From contig NC_092577.1 in assembly GCF_037975245.1 (NCBI RefSeq), forward strand, positions 27,589,398 through 27,653,397: a stretch of 64,000 bases of DNA. The letters are read 5' to 3'. Below, in pieces: positions 1 to 10,595 of this stretch (position 1 is its first letter; each line of letters starts with the position of its first letter). Below the pieces are notes generated by a model. It searched no databases. It had not been told where the DNA came from and saw nothing but the letters and a program-made list of their open reading frames with translations. Both the position numbers and the translations under genes were made by a program. This DNA is from Apostichopus japonicus. Taxonomy: Eukaryota; Echinodermata; Holothuroidea; Aspidochirotida; Stichopodidae.

Positions 1-70
1 CCGTTGGGCGGTAAGGAATGCACTTCAGCAGGACCAGATGTTTACCACGCACCTCCTGCCATGACACAAG
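1..70 (+). other. Possible 3' end of an internal exon of an unidentified gene
   Basis: An open frame runs from the window edge to a good 5' splice site (CAAG followed by GTAAGC at 71-76). It reads Pro-Leu-Gly-Gly-Lys-Glu-Cys at its start and Pro-Ala-Met-Thr-Gln at its end. The fragment is too short to assign to a family, and the minus strand is also open in one frame behind a plausible acceptor, so even the strand is uncertain. Confidence 0.18.
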
Positions 71-720
71 GTAAGCTGAACTTACCAACTCCAAGCCTAT
101 ACCCGACAAAGACTTGCATTATTGTAGGTCGTGTAAGAATATAGTTTCCAATAAAATGAGGTTATGTTTGTACTTTCTAAACGCCTTCGCACCTGCCCAT
201 CACCCTTATACCCAACCTCTTCGTTCAAACAATAAACCAAAACACAAATGGGGTTGAGTGTATAGCTAAGTTATTATGTTTAGTTTTGAAGGGCAATTAA
301 ACTACTAAGAAAATACCATGCTGCCAGAAACTAGCACGCTATTGAGTTGATTTCCGATAAGCAGGATAAAATACGTGCGTCTTCTTAGATGGTGGATCCT
401 GATTTAAACATGACACTTAAATGCCAATCGGATGGATCAGCGCAATCAAATGCAACTTGATCGACCATACACAATATTTAGGAAAGTTTAGTATAGGTAG
501 GCTTCTTCAACAAGGAACAAGTAACCAACATTTCACAACATGTTTTGTCAAATGATGGGATAGTATCACTAACAACCACATGTTGGTTTGTTACTGGTTG
601 GCGTGTTTAATTACACTACATGGTATAACTATAAGCGACGTTGTAGCGCAATTGACGTTACAAAGTAAAGTACTATGTAATACCAGGCATTTGCAGATGA
701 ACAAAGTAACGGTCAAGTAC
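71..720. other. Non-coding, nothing recognised
   Basis: No exon-like open frame with splice signals, RNA gene or repeat structure was seen here. Confidence 0.5.
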
Positions 721-1165
721 CACTAATGTACCACTAATCATGTCTCGCACGTAACGACCATATTTTAACGAACCAAGCCGCTAATAGTTCTGTACAACTT
801 ATCATTTCACGCACTTAACGACCATATTTTAACGAACCAAGCCATGCACTGATAGTGCTGTACCACTTATCATTTCACGCACGCAACGACCATATTTTAA
901 CGAACCAAGCCGCTAATAGTGTTGTACAACTTATCATTTCACGCACGTAACGACCATATTTTAATGAACCAAGCCACTGATAGTGCCGTACCGGTATCAC
1001 TTATCATTTCACGTACGTAACGACTATGTTTTAACAAACCAAGCCACTGATAGTGCCGTACCACTTATCATTTCACGCACGTAACGACCATATTTTAACG
1101 AACCAAGCCACTGTTGTACCACGTATTTCACACACGTAAAGACTGCATTTTAACATACTGAATAG
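721..1165. repeat. Tandem repeat, unit about 64-70 bp, roughly seven copies
   Basis: The phrase AACGACCATATTTTAACGAA recurs, with few changes, near 753, 817, 884, 949, 1019 and 1082, and a decayed copy follows near 1137. Spacings are about 64 to 70 bp because the linker (CACTGATAGTGCCGTACCAC type) varies in length. The last copy is the most diverged. No coding potential. Confidence 0.85.
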
Positions 1166-3991
1166 TCGCTGTTTACAAAAAGCACCCTACGGTCTAATTG
1201 GGAATTGTAGTCCTTTAAGCAACATAGTCAACTCAACTACTGGAAGAGAAACGTTTACAACATGTTTGGTTTGACACTACTTTGAACTGCAATGACCCTT
1301 GTTCTTACCTTCCCAACTTGCACACCAGGTGACATAAGCAAAATTGTCGCACTAGCTTGATGGAACGTTACTGACAAATGGAGAAATGCAGAACAGTAAA
1401 CCAGAAAGCCAGTTGACTTTGTGATTCCTTGCCATATAATTTGCTCAAAATTCCACGTAAACTATTTGATCAATGTGGAGCGAGTGAGACATAAGTCTCT
1501 AAATTTGTACGTACTTGTACACTTCACATTAGAAATATTGGCAAAATCAGAAAATACTTAAATGAAAGGGCCACAGAACAGATAATCCACGCCTTGGTCA
1601 CTTCACATCTTGACAATTGCTTAATAAACCCAACTGTCTCATCTTCAACATGTTAAGAACAATGCAGCTCGCATTCTAATTTTGTCTAATACTAGGTCCT
1701 GCCATATTACATCTAAAAATCAAGACGGCTAAGGTCCTTTAAAAAGAAGATTAAAACTCACCTTATGCGACAAGCTTTTGCGCATGCCTTGAGCGCCCTT
1801 TTCTGGGTGGATACGTGCGCAATATAAATATTTGTTATTATTATTAATTTGTCCAAGAATTAAGCTAGAAAAGATCAGAGATTTACAGCTCTTGTTTGTA
1901 GCACTCACTTCTGGGCATCAACCAGTTAATTCACGAGTAAGGATTTTACAGCCTTGAATTTTCATTCCAAAATGTTTCAACTTACAGACCAGTCACAATA
2001 GATGTTCTACGTATGAGCAAATGGACATTTTCTTTCGAGCTTGCAAATCAGCTCTGCCATGCCAAACAATCGCTTTAATAATTGATATAAACGAATAAGA
2101 GTTATATGACGTTGTTTATACACCATGAAATATTTTAACAACTTACTGCCAAAGTCATACAGTATAAGTCACAGAGAATAAGACCAATTTTTAGACCATT
2201 TGAGATTACATGTTGACCCTTTGAAAATCAGAGTGTGAAACTGATAAGGCCCACGTGAAATGTTTTTAAATCATCCACACTGGGGCCAAACTTTTCGCAA
2301 CAGCAAATACACGCCCGAGCACATGACACTGGTCTACCACCATGAGCTATTTTTGTAAAGCCCTTTATAAGCAACTTCTTGTTTTGGGCTTTTGTTTTAC
2401 CTCTTATTAGGTTACAATAGCCCGTAGCTAAGGTACGTTCTGCGTTTTACAAGTGATTTACACCTATGTATATCAAGCGGATAGATCAATCCGTGTGTTC
2501 GTCACTAGCAACCTTATGTAAACACCACTAAACTTGCTATCATAATATTATGGTTTTGTGGCCAAACATGCCGTTGATGTGTGAATTTATGTTAACTTCC
2601 ACTCATATTTTGACGGTTTAAACTAGCAACACCAGACTCTCCCTGTGTCATTTATTTGTTGTCTTAGCAATCGCACACTTAAAGAATTCTGGGTGGCGAG
2701 TAGAGGCTTCGTCCTACTTGTAGCTTACAACGAGGGACTACAATGAAATCACCGCAAACACTATAACCCTTGGTCCCTTTCAAAGGGAGCCGTTCCCTAT
2801 GTATCACATAACTCATGCGCGCCTAATGTCATGTCGCAAACATACAGACCAGTCTACCTCTTTAAAACTTGTCCCTTGGTGTGACGTTACCGATGTTGTT
2901 CACACCGGATCATGCCTCAAATCTCCAAGATTACATGGAGGGGGTCTTCTAACTGTTAAAATTGGGGAAGCTAAAATGATAAAAGATTGCTGCATTCTTT
3001 AGCAGCTATTTTGGTCGATTTAAAATGTGAGTCGAAACATGTATATAGTCTGATTTCAAGGAGGCAAACACCCAAACCTTTCATCTTTAGATTTAATACA
3101 CCTCACAGACGTTTTCATATTTCTAAGTAAGACAGTCGAGAGACATGCGTAAAAGTCGTTTCGGAGGGCTGTCATTTTGGCAAATGTCACATGTCATATA
3201 GTGTTTTTCACCCATCTCCATTACAAAAAACAAAACTTATAAATTAACAAGAAGAAAAAGAGCAAATAGAAAACCAACGGGCTTAGTGATTCCTTGCCAT
3301 GTTTCCATGAGAACATCCAATATACTGTACACTGAACACAAGATGTCCACGTTTTTACCTCAAATGGCCTTTTTTTAAAAATTACATAATGCATAAACGG
3401 ATGTGGATTTGACAAAATATTCAGAACATCTCCAGAAATTTAGCATGGAACCAACTTCAACCAGCGGAATATTCATTGAATACTAAATCAAACGACAAAG
3501 TGTATCACTGTAGCTTGGCTGGACAAAGAGTATTTTAAATAATGCAGTAAAAGGTGTTTTCTTTTGGTCAATTTTCTAATGCTTTATATGCGATTTGTGC
3601 TTACATTGTGTAAAGTGCTGTAAGTGGTAATGTCGATCGCATTACCTGAATAACTACTTGCTCATTTGCATTAATACGGTACAAAATTCAAGCGTGCCCG
3701 TTTTGACCCTTTAAACTCCTATAGGTCTTGTAAGGAGTACATCCATCTTGAAGATTAAATTCAACCAAGTTTTACGTTCACAATACTGTAGTTTTGCCAC
3801 TTTATCCTGTATTGAACGAACTCAGCAAGTTTAAACAAAGTAGACAGGTATATACATACAAAGTTACTTGAATATTCATTAATACTGAAGTCATTTCATT
3901 AATATTCATTGCATATTCATTGAATATTCATCGAATAATCATTACGACAGATTATTTGACTACATGCCGCGGCCTGGCTGCAGCGACTTAC
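1166..3991. other. Non-coding; first intron of the BMP-like gene, at least in part
   Basis: This lies 3' of the BMP exon on the minus strand and should be intron. I looked for the next propeptide exon and did not find it. A short phrase, GATTCCTTGCC, appears at about 1426 and 3290 (and again near 58300), which suggests fragments of one dispersed repeat. ORFs such as 2799-3002 and 3221-3415 have no recognisable product. Confidence 0.5.
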
Positions 3992-4511
3992 CTGGAAGGC
4001 TCATGATTGTATCGGCGTCATCGACGGCCCTGATCTCTGAGCTGGTGTAGTTAAAACTGCCCATGCGCATGATCGATGATAACACGTTCCGGTGATAGTC
4101 TCTGTATATCTCCGCTCGATCGCCATCTTCTTCATCATCATCTTCATCATTATCGAGTTCTATGCTAGTGCTCAGCGAGTTGTACAAATCTAACATGAAC
4201 TGAGGCGCAGAATGATTTTGACCTCCCCTCAGAGCAGCTGGTCTTGGCCTTTGTTTTAAGCCAAGTAAATGTAACAACTCCGATTGAAGTTCTCTTTTGT
4301 GGTATCTTGGAATTTGATTTGATTCAAGAAAACTGCTGCTGTCATCGACACTACGACTAAACCTTCCTGCGTCCACGCTTAGGTCGTTACTTATATATCC
4401 CTGGGCAGAAGAAGTCAAAGCTGTGAGTAACAAAATAAGACCGATATGTTGTAGTCCAACGAACCATATTACATTTGGGTGTCGGTCATTCATTGTGAAA
4501 ACTGTCTTCAA
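3992..4511 (-). CDS. BMP5-8/BMP7-like TGF-beta ligand, first coding exon (partial gene)
   Basis: This exon encodes the signal peptide and the start of the propeptide of a secreted TGF-beta superfamily ligand of the BMP5/6/7/8 (60A) group. The protein opens with a hydrophobic segment (WFVGLQHIGLILLLTALTSS), then the hallmark propeptide stretch KRELQSELLHLLGLKQRPRP and SAPQFMLDLYNSL, which in known BMP5-8 proteins follows the signal peptide closely. It ends in DDADTIMSL, the counterpart of the ADMVMSF region at the exon 1 end of vertebrate BMP7. A strong donor (GTAAGT, 3986-3991) follows CCAG, so residues after MSLP in the longer open frame are intron read-through. Coding length is 520 nt (173 codons plus 1 base). 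Met at 4511 is the first start; a second Met seven codons later is possible. An acidic run (DNDEDDDEEDGD) is unusual. The mature cystine-knot domain is not in the window. Confidence 0.85.
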
Positions 4512-5351
4512 TCGAATACCTCGGAACGAATCTGAAAGAAAAGTAAATTAGACGTTGTCAAGTCTGGCCTACACCGTATAGACAGTACATTGGCTACAGG
4601 TGTTAGCATGCTAAAACTATTACCAGACATATACAGGATCGTCTACTTAGACCATTAAATCTCTAAAATACGAGCGAATGTTCTCAGGTTGGCTGTATTA
4701 AAATGTTGATTATTTGAACATGGGTGCCCATTTTTTGACTGTCTAGCATATTCGGGCAACATTAATGACTTTGATATTTAATCCATCGTGTCACGTCATA
4801 CTCATTTTTTTCTTAAACTTTCCTTATTAATTGAAAGGCCAACTTCTTTATCAATATTAGGATTTGTCAATAAACATAGGAATTCTGCTTATCTATATTC
4901 CATGCAAGAATATAGTTTGCAACCAGTTGGCAACAAATTGAACTGATATAAACTTGATACCTGAGACAAACTGATGTGGATTACCTTGAGAGGATACAAG
5001 TGTGAATGGAGTTGTTACAATACCCTGAATACAGCTTTATCACCTTGTTCACGGACAACTCAAAAGCTGCTTTAAGATTAAATTATGTCTATAGTTTGCC
5101 GAGTAAACAGTGAAACATTACACTAAATTTGTGGGACACAAAATATCACCATGGAGCTATATTGAATTAACAGTTTAGTTAGTAGCCTGAAAATGAAGGG
5201 AAGCCAAATGGTTGTACACAAATTCTTACGTTGATTATACAACTAGAATGTATACTCATTACATGAGATGATGGATAAATTATTCCTGTTGTTATGTATC
5301 AAGTCTCCTCAGCATTGTGATCAGAAGGTTTGGGCAGATTCATTTAGACGA
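4512..5351. other. Upstream of the BMP-like exon, nothing recognised
   Basis: This should be 5' UTR, promoter or a 5' intron of the BMP-like gene. The sequence is AT-rich with no clear core promoter that I could defend. Confidence 0.4.
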
Positions 5352-5408
5352 CATAATGAGATAAAACGGCATAATAACGGCATAAAACGGCATAAAACGG
5401 CATAATAA
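5352..5408. repeat. Short 10-bp tandem repeat
   Basis: Imperfect units of CATAAAACGG / CATAATAACGG are repeated about five times. Confidence 0.75.
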
Positions 5409-5479
5409 CTTGGAACAAAGGCGCCCCATAGATCTCCATTCATTGCCAAACCGGCAGCATATCGGCTGTATATTGTTAG

Positions 5480-5838
5480 TTCATTCATACTTAGTAAAGA
5501 TTCCTAAATCCTATTGGTCCATTCAGGTCAGCTGACCGTGGTTAATCCTGTGAGTAACGCACGGTAAAATTACGGGGCATCACTTTAATAAATCTTTGGT
5601 TATATGTAACCAAAAATGTTTTGTTTTATGATTTTTCCCCCACACAAATGGTAGTGTATGAATGAACGGGGTTAATCAACGGTCTAGCGTGCGTTACTCA
5701 CATGATTAATGCACTCCGGGTGTTAATGCTATCGCTGGATGCACTCGGGCTCCGCCCTCGTGCATCGCTTGCATTATCCCCCGATCGTGCATTAATCATG
5801 TGAGTAACGCATGCTAGACCGTTGATTAACCCCTTATT
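5480..5838. mobile_element. Foldback/MITE-like element, copy A (with 43-bp hairpin arms)
   Basis: This is nearly identical to 11111-11418. Shared sequence begins TTCATTCATAC and ends CCCCTTATT. Copy A contains a long inverted repeat: arms at 5671-5713 and 5788-5830 pair over 43 bp with one mismatch, around a 74-nt loop rich in CGGGCTCCGCCCTCG. A smaller inverted pair (TTCATTCATAC near 5480 and GTATGAATGAA near 5656) marks the left part. No coding capacity, so it would need a transposase from elsewhere. Target duplication could not be defined for this copy. Confidence 0.8.
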
Positions 5839-6608
5839 CAGTAACCCGCATTTGGCATTCGCGTTACGCACTATCACTACATGGCGGTGTAATACTCGCG
5901 CATTATACCTCACGCATGCACGAAGAAGAAAATTATATAACACAAAGGAGCGAATCCGGAAAATTTCGGAAATAATAAAACGTCATGGCATTGTAATTCA
6001 TCATTAAAAAAAATGTCACCATAGGATATATTTAAATTTCATATTTCCGCAATTTACTCGCACATTAATTCCTCGTCCTCTTGAAACGTAATGAACTTTT
6101 TCCATTTCTACGAATTAATAATTTCCATAATGCTTTTTTCTGTTTTACGTTTTAAAATATAGCCTCCTATGTAAAAACTTTTATCAACATAGCTTTTCTA
6201 TCCACTGGTACAATTTTTAATATTTTTTTTACGAACTGCATTACTCCCTTGCTATTCTGGAGGATCTGATGCCCGAAAGATAATTTACTCATACATATTA
6301 TGCAAAATAACCGATATATTATTGAGGGCCTTAAATGGGAACATATGCATGTGTTAGTATCCTGGTAAAATATATCTCTGTTTAACGGTTGATTGAATGC
6401 AGTAATAGCCTATACGTAAATGGTCAGTAAATAGATGTTCTTTATGTAATGACCATGTCGGGATACATTACGCTGGGCTGACGGTGGAACATCCTTCAGC
6501 CTTGTGGCAAGGTATATCATGAGCGACATGGTATTGATTACCAGGTATATAGCCTATACTGCATGGCCCCTTACCTTCACTTTTTCATATATATAGACCT
6601 TTACAACT
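5839..6608. other. Non-coding, nothing recognised
   Basis: AT-rich sequence with no exon signals or repeats that I can support. Confidence 0.45.
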
Positions 6609-6616
6609 ATTGTAGG

Positions 6617-7003
6617 CATAGGCGTATTAGGCGGGGGGGGGGGGGGGCTGCAGCCCCAACCGAATATTTTTGTGAAAATTCGGGCAATATGCTGAGAATT
6701 TTTCGGACAACCTACTGAAAGAAAATAAATTGCAATGTGTTTTTCAATGGTTAAACTTATATTATTATTATCATTATTATTGTAACGACTTCCCCCAAAA
6801 TTATAACTAATATGGAAGGGTAATAACACGGCAAATGCTTGTATGTAATTGGCATGCGATGTAATAACCGATGCATGCCTATAAGATATGTACATTGACT
6901 TGTTGGACGCGCGCGAAAAATGTTGGTTATATTTTTCGGGCAAGTCGTTATACAGCCCCCCCCCCCTCCCCACCCCAAATCAAATTGAGCTCCTACGCCT
7001 ATG
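6617..7003. mobile_element. hAT-like MITE with 8-bp target-site duplication
   Basis: Terminal inverted repeats are CATAGGCGTA at the left and TACGCCTATG at the right. They are followed inward by a G-run (about 6632-6647) and a C-run (about 6956-6966). The flanking octamers ATTGTAGG (6609-6616) and ACTGTAGG (7004-7011) match at 7 of 8 positions, as expected for hAT-superfamily insertions. The interior has CGCGCGAAAAATGTTGGTTA and TTTTTCGGGCAAGTCG, a block also found at about 30160-30215. ORFs in it are not coding. Confidence 0.8.
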
Positions 7004-7011
7004 ACTGTAGG

Positions 7012-8555
7012 TCACATGTAGTAAGTAGTAGGCTTATAAAGCGACCCCAGTTTCCCTTCCGAGTTTCGGTATTGTACTAAGCAGCAGGCGTCCCAATGAA
7101 GAATGATTTGGGTACTTTCCTACTAACCTTCTTTCATTAAAAGAGATTATCTTTGAAATCATCACTGCTTCTTCCTAGAAACTTATACAACTATATGAAA
7201 CTTACCCCATCTTATGTATCACACTGTACTTTTGTCAAGAATGCACTCGTATCATTCTTGCGAAAAACACATTGTTTAAACTGTCTTACCTTGTCAAATT
7301 AGCAGGCTCGGCCTGGGAATAACACGGAGATTTTGCTTTTATTTTCCTTGTGTTTCCTCCCAAAGACAAAGGATAACTGACTTGTTTGTAATTTAAGACG
7401 ATCTGTGCTCTTATCGACTCGGTACGTTGTGACTGTAGTACTAGTGTTGAACTAGTGTACCATCACCCACAACACGGAATGGTTATTGTTGTAACACATA
7501 CACCAACATACAGCCGACTTAACCCTAATTACTTGGCCTTTCATGGACAAAATGGGTGCAGAGGATAAACTGGTATTGTTGCTCTTTAATCACCTTTGCG
7601 GATTTCTCTATTGATCCTTTCACAGAAAAATGTCCAATGCACAAATGGGCCGAAAGAGCATCGGTTCTTTGAAACCAGTTCTATTTGTTAGTTTTCAGAT
7701 CTTAGATCATCAATTCGCCACACAAGATGAAAACTATAATAACTTCCGACTACAAACCTGTAATTAACAGTAAAGTAATCCTATTGCAAGAGACATGATT
7801 CAACAAACCTCCAGAAAGTAAGAACAAAATCCAGCAAAACGAAAATCACGGCAAACTACCCATTCATACTGACTTCGGTAAATCCCGACTAACGACGCTG
7901 CATGGAGCTGAAAATATACCGGCACTGCTGCAGGAGTAATCGGTAAGAAGTTCTTTCAAACTGTTTTTTTTTTATATATTGCAACTATTTTTGAATGTTT
8001 TGCAACAATACGAGAAATTTAAAATCGCTGGTTGTAACCCGTATTTCGTGGGTAGGCATAATAACGGAATGCCAAGCACTACAAACCAACGCACGGCCGA
8101 TGGAACATACCACGACTCCGCCGTGCTGGTGGTGAGGGTGATTGACGAGTAGGCAGTCAGTGTGTGAACCTCTAGTGACTCACATGAACAACTTCTCTAA
8201 GACAGAGACAAGAGTCACAACAGTAGTAGTTCGGGCGAGCTTGGATGGTTGAGGCAAAGGTGGTATTCTCGGATTCTAAGAGGCAACTATACCGACATCG
8301 AAATGAAAGCATTGTTAACAAAAGATCTGGAACAAAACACGTTTTGGGTGAAGAGAAACAGTGCTTGCCGCTTGTAAATTGTGTTTGCAGGAAATGAGTA
8401 ACGTAGTATGTTAAAATAGCTATCATGACAGTGGTTAGCGGGTTAGCCCACACAGAACCCATGTGACCGATGAGTTCATGGTAACAGTCATGTTCCAGAC
8501 AACTGATTTTTTTTTAATTCGATATTAGGGGATTCCTTTGACTATAGTGTTTACA
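7012..8555. other. Non-coding; one unrecognised small ORF
   Basis: A 96-codon minus-strand ORF (8172-8462) is open but matches nothing I know and has no supporting splice context. Otherwise I see no gene, RNA or repeat. Confidence 0.4.
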
Positions 8556-8579
8556 CACTTAAAAATAATTGCTCAACAT

Positions 8580-8960
8580 GGGGTAAAATGGAACACCTCT
8601 ATGGTGTAAAATGGGAACATGGTCAACAGATGTGTAAACTTTACACATTAATGCTTTGGCAAAGTTTTACCTTACTGTTGGGGTAATATTTTACCACACA
8701 ATGTGTAAATTATTTTACCAAACTAGCATTGTGTAAAATTTGCACAACAATGACCATGTTCCCTTTTGTACCCCATTTTGTGTAAATTTTACCCATGTCA
8801 AGCAGGGCACTGGTTTTACCCCACAGTTGTGTAGTTTTTTTGCAAAACAGTTGTGTAATATTAGCACACCTTTCGGGGTTCCTTTTTTTTTACAAAACAG
8901 TTGTGTAATATAAGCACCCCTTATGGGGTTACTTTTACACACACACTTGTGTAAATAATA
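8580..8960. repeat. Left subterminal repeat cluster (TGTGTAA motifs)
   Basis: About ten copies of (T)GTGTAAA/TA or its complement occur in 380 bp, for example near 8604, 8631, 8642, 8702, 8731, 8780, 8851, 8901 and 8950. Two blocks with AAAACAGTTGTGTAATAT near 8845 and 8895 are near duplicates. In CACTA elements such arrays bind the element-encoded accessory protein; that role here is inference. Confidence 0.65.
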
Positions 8961-9884
8961 TAATTTTATATATACTGTAAATGTTTCAAAATCGTGTCAA
9001 AAACATATCCCTTTGAACAATTTGATATAACTTCCATACTTGCATATGCTTGCGTGTTAAGTAAGGTTGCGATAATTTTAAGACTTTAGTATATATGACC
9101 AAACATGGGAACAAACATTGATCTATGGCAAGGAAGCCTATGGTCTCAGTGCAAGAAAATAAAACACTTGTAACATCAAAATGAACTGATAAAATTTATT
9201 AAGACTTCTGTAAATAACTTTCAGCTTATCAGGAAAAATGAATTTTCTCTCTTGCATAAAACAGAACATGAAAATCATAGAAGTGAATACCATTACAGTA
9301 TTAGCAGCAATGCAGCCACATATATAGGTTAATAATATTGTTCATAGTAGGCTAAAATATTTTTGCAGGGGAGCCATTGCATAATGAAATGTACTATTCT
9401 TTTTCTTAATTGTTTTTATAATCAGGTTGGTGTGTGTGGGGGGGGGGGGGGGCTTTTTCATGACCCCACTGGCTATGGGCTTGCAAATAATTTAAACTCA
9501 AAGTTAGGTAAAAGACAAGATTAGCTACATATCAAGCAGTTAAAACATACACATGACTTTTAAATCCTTGTCCTTGTCCTTGATATTTTATTCCTGGGTA
9601 TTTCCTGGATATCAATCTCACATAGCAATTATATAGCCAACAAAATCTACATTTTTCAAGTTGTTTGTGCCTAAACGTTGACCTCATCAACGAGTTATTC
9701 AGAAAGTTTTCCAACGTTCAGGCAGTATTACGTAGAAATAATGTAAAGTGTATAATTACTATGTGTTGGATAACCATGCTAGATGCCTAAAACCCTATGA
9801 AACTCAACTTTACTAAGCTGTTACATTTCTAAAAGATCTAACATATTTTACATCAACAAATGTTACCAAAAAACTTAACCATCC
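8961..9884. other. Non-coding part of the transposon 3' region
   Basis: AT-rich, with a pure G-run near 9438-9453. No exon was recognised. The 60-codon ORF at 9532-9714 has no identifiable product. Confidence 0.4.
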
Positions 9885-10390
9885 CATATATGCTTTCACA
9901 GGTGTTGAATAAACCATACTGGAGACCTCAAGCCCTGTAAAATCACCTATAATCTGTGATATTTCACAAAAATCTAACATATAACAGAAAGAACTCGACA
10001 CAAGTATAAAAACACCAGAAAATTATCTATATGGAATGAAAGTAAAATCATCACTTATATGTTATCACAGTTGTTCAATAGAACAGGCTGGAGAACTAAA
10101 GCCCTGTAAAATCACCTTTTAGCAGTGATATTTCACACACAAAGATAACGTATAACAGAAAGAATACAACACAAGTTTGAAAACACCAGACAAATATTTA
10201 TGTGAGATGAAATTAAAATCATCGCTTATATGTTGTGCACAGTTCTTCAATAAAACATGCTGGAGAACTAAAGCCCTGTAAAATCACCTGTAAGCAATGA
10301 TAACATATAATAGAAAGAACACAACACAACTTGGAAAACACCAGAAAATATCTATATAGGAACAAACTAAAATCATCACATCTTTGTTAA
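9885..10390. repeat. Tandem repeat, unit about 170 bp, three diverged copies
   Basis: The phrase CCCTGTAAAATCACCT recurs near 9933, 10101 and 10272. Each copy is followed by TGATATTTCACA-type and AACATATAACAGAAAGAA-type sequence and preceded by GTTGTTCAATAGAACA-like text. It lies 3' of the SAM-protein stop codon, inside the proposed transposon. Confidence 0.75.
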
Positions 10391-10392
10391 AC

Positions 10393-10545
10393 TGTCTAAA
10401 GTTTTACATACCCTTGTAACCTGAAGTTAATAGAAGCTAGAGGTCTAACATCTGTTTAGCTTTACATAGCACAGGCAAATGGATACAAAGAGAGGGCCCA
10501 CTTCCAGTGCCTTCTCCTCAATGATGACGAAGAGCTGCTGGAGCA
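10393..10545 (-). pseudogene. Decayed duplicate of the last SAM-protein exon
   Basis: On the minus strand this reads QQLFVIIEEKALEVGPLF and SICLCY, clearly related to QQLFVIIERKAMVVDTLI and AIDLCYKAY of the functional last exon (10596-10913). DNA similarity continues across GTCTAAAG...AGAGGTCTAA at the 3' side. The copy has lost the reading frame after the cysteine and follows the stop of the intact gene, so it looks like a partial tandem duplication that decayed. Confidence 0.65.
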
Positions 10546-10595
10546 GATTACTTGTTAACCATGATGAAAATAATGCCATGTTGCTGACAGCAGTC

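Noticed and set aside
3960-3991. C-terminal extension of the BMP-like ORF to a stop at 3960
   Set aside because: A strong GTAAGT donor ends the exon; the extra residues are intron read-through.
8172-8462. 96-codon minus-strand ORF upstream of the BMP exon
   Set aside because: No recognisable domain, splice evidence or homology by eye; length is within chance.
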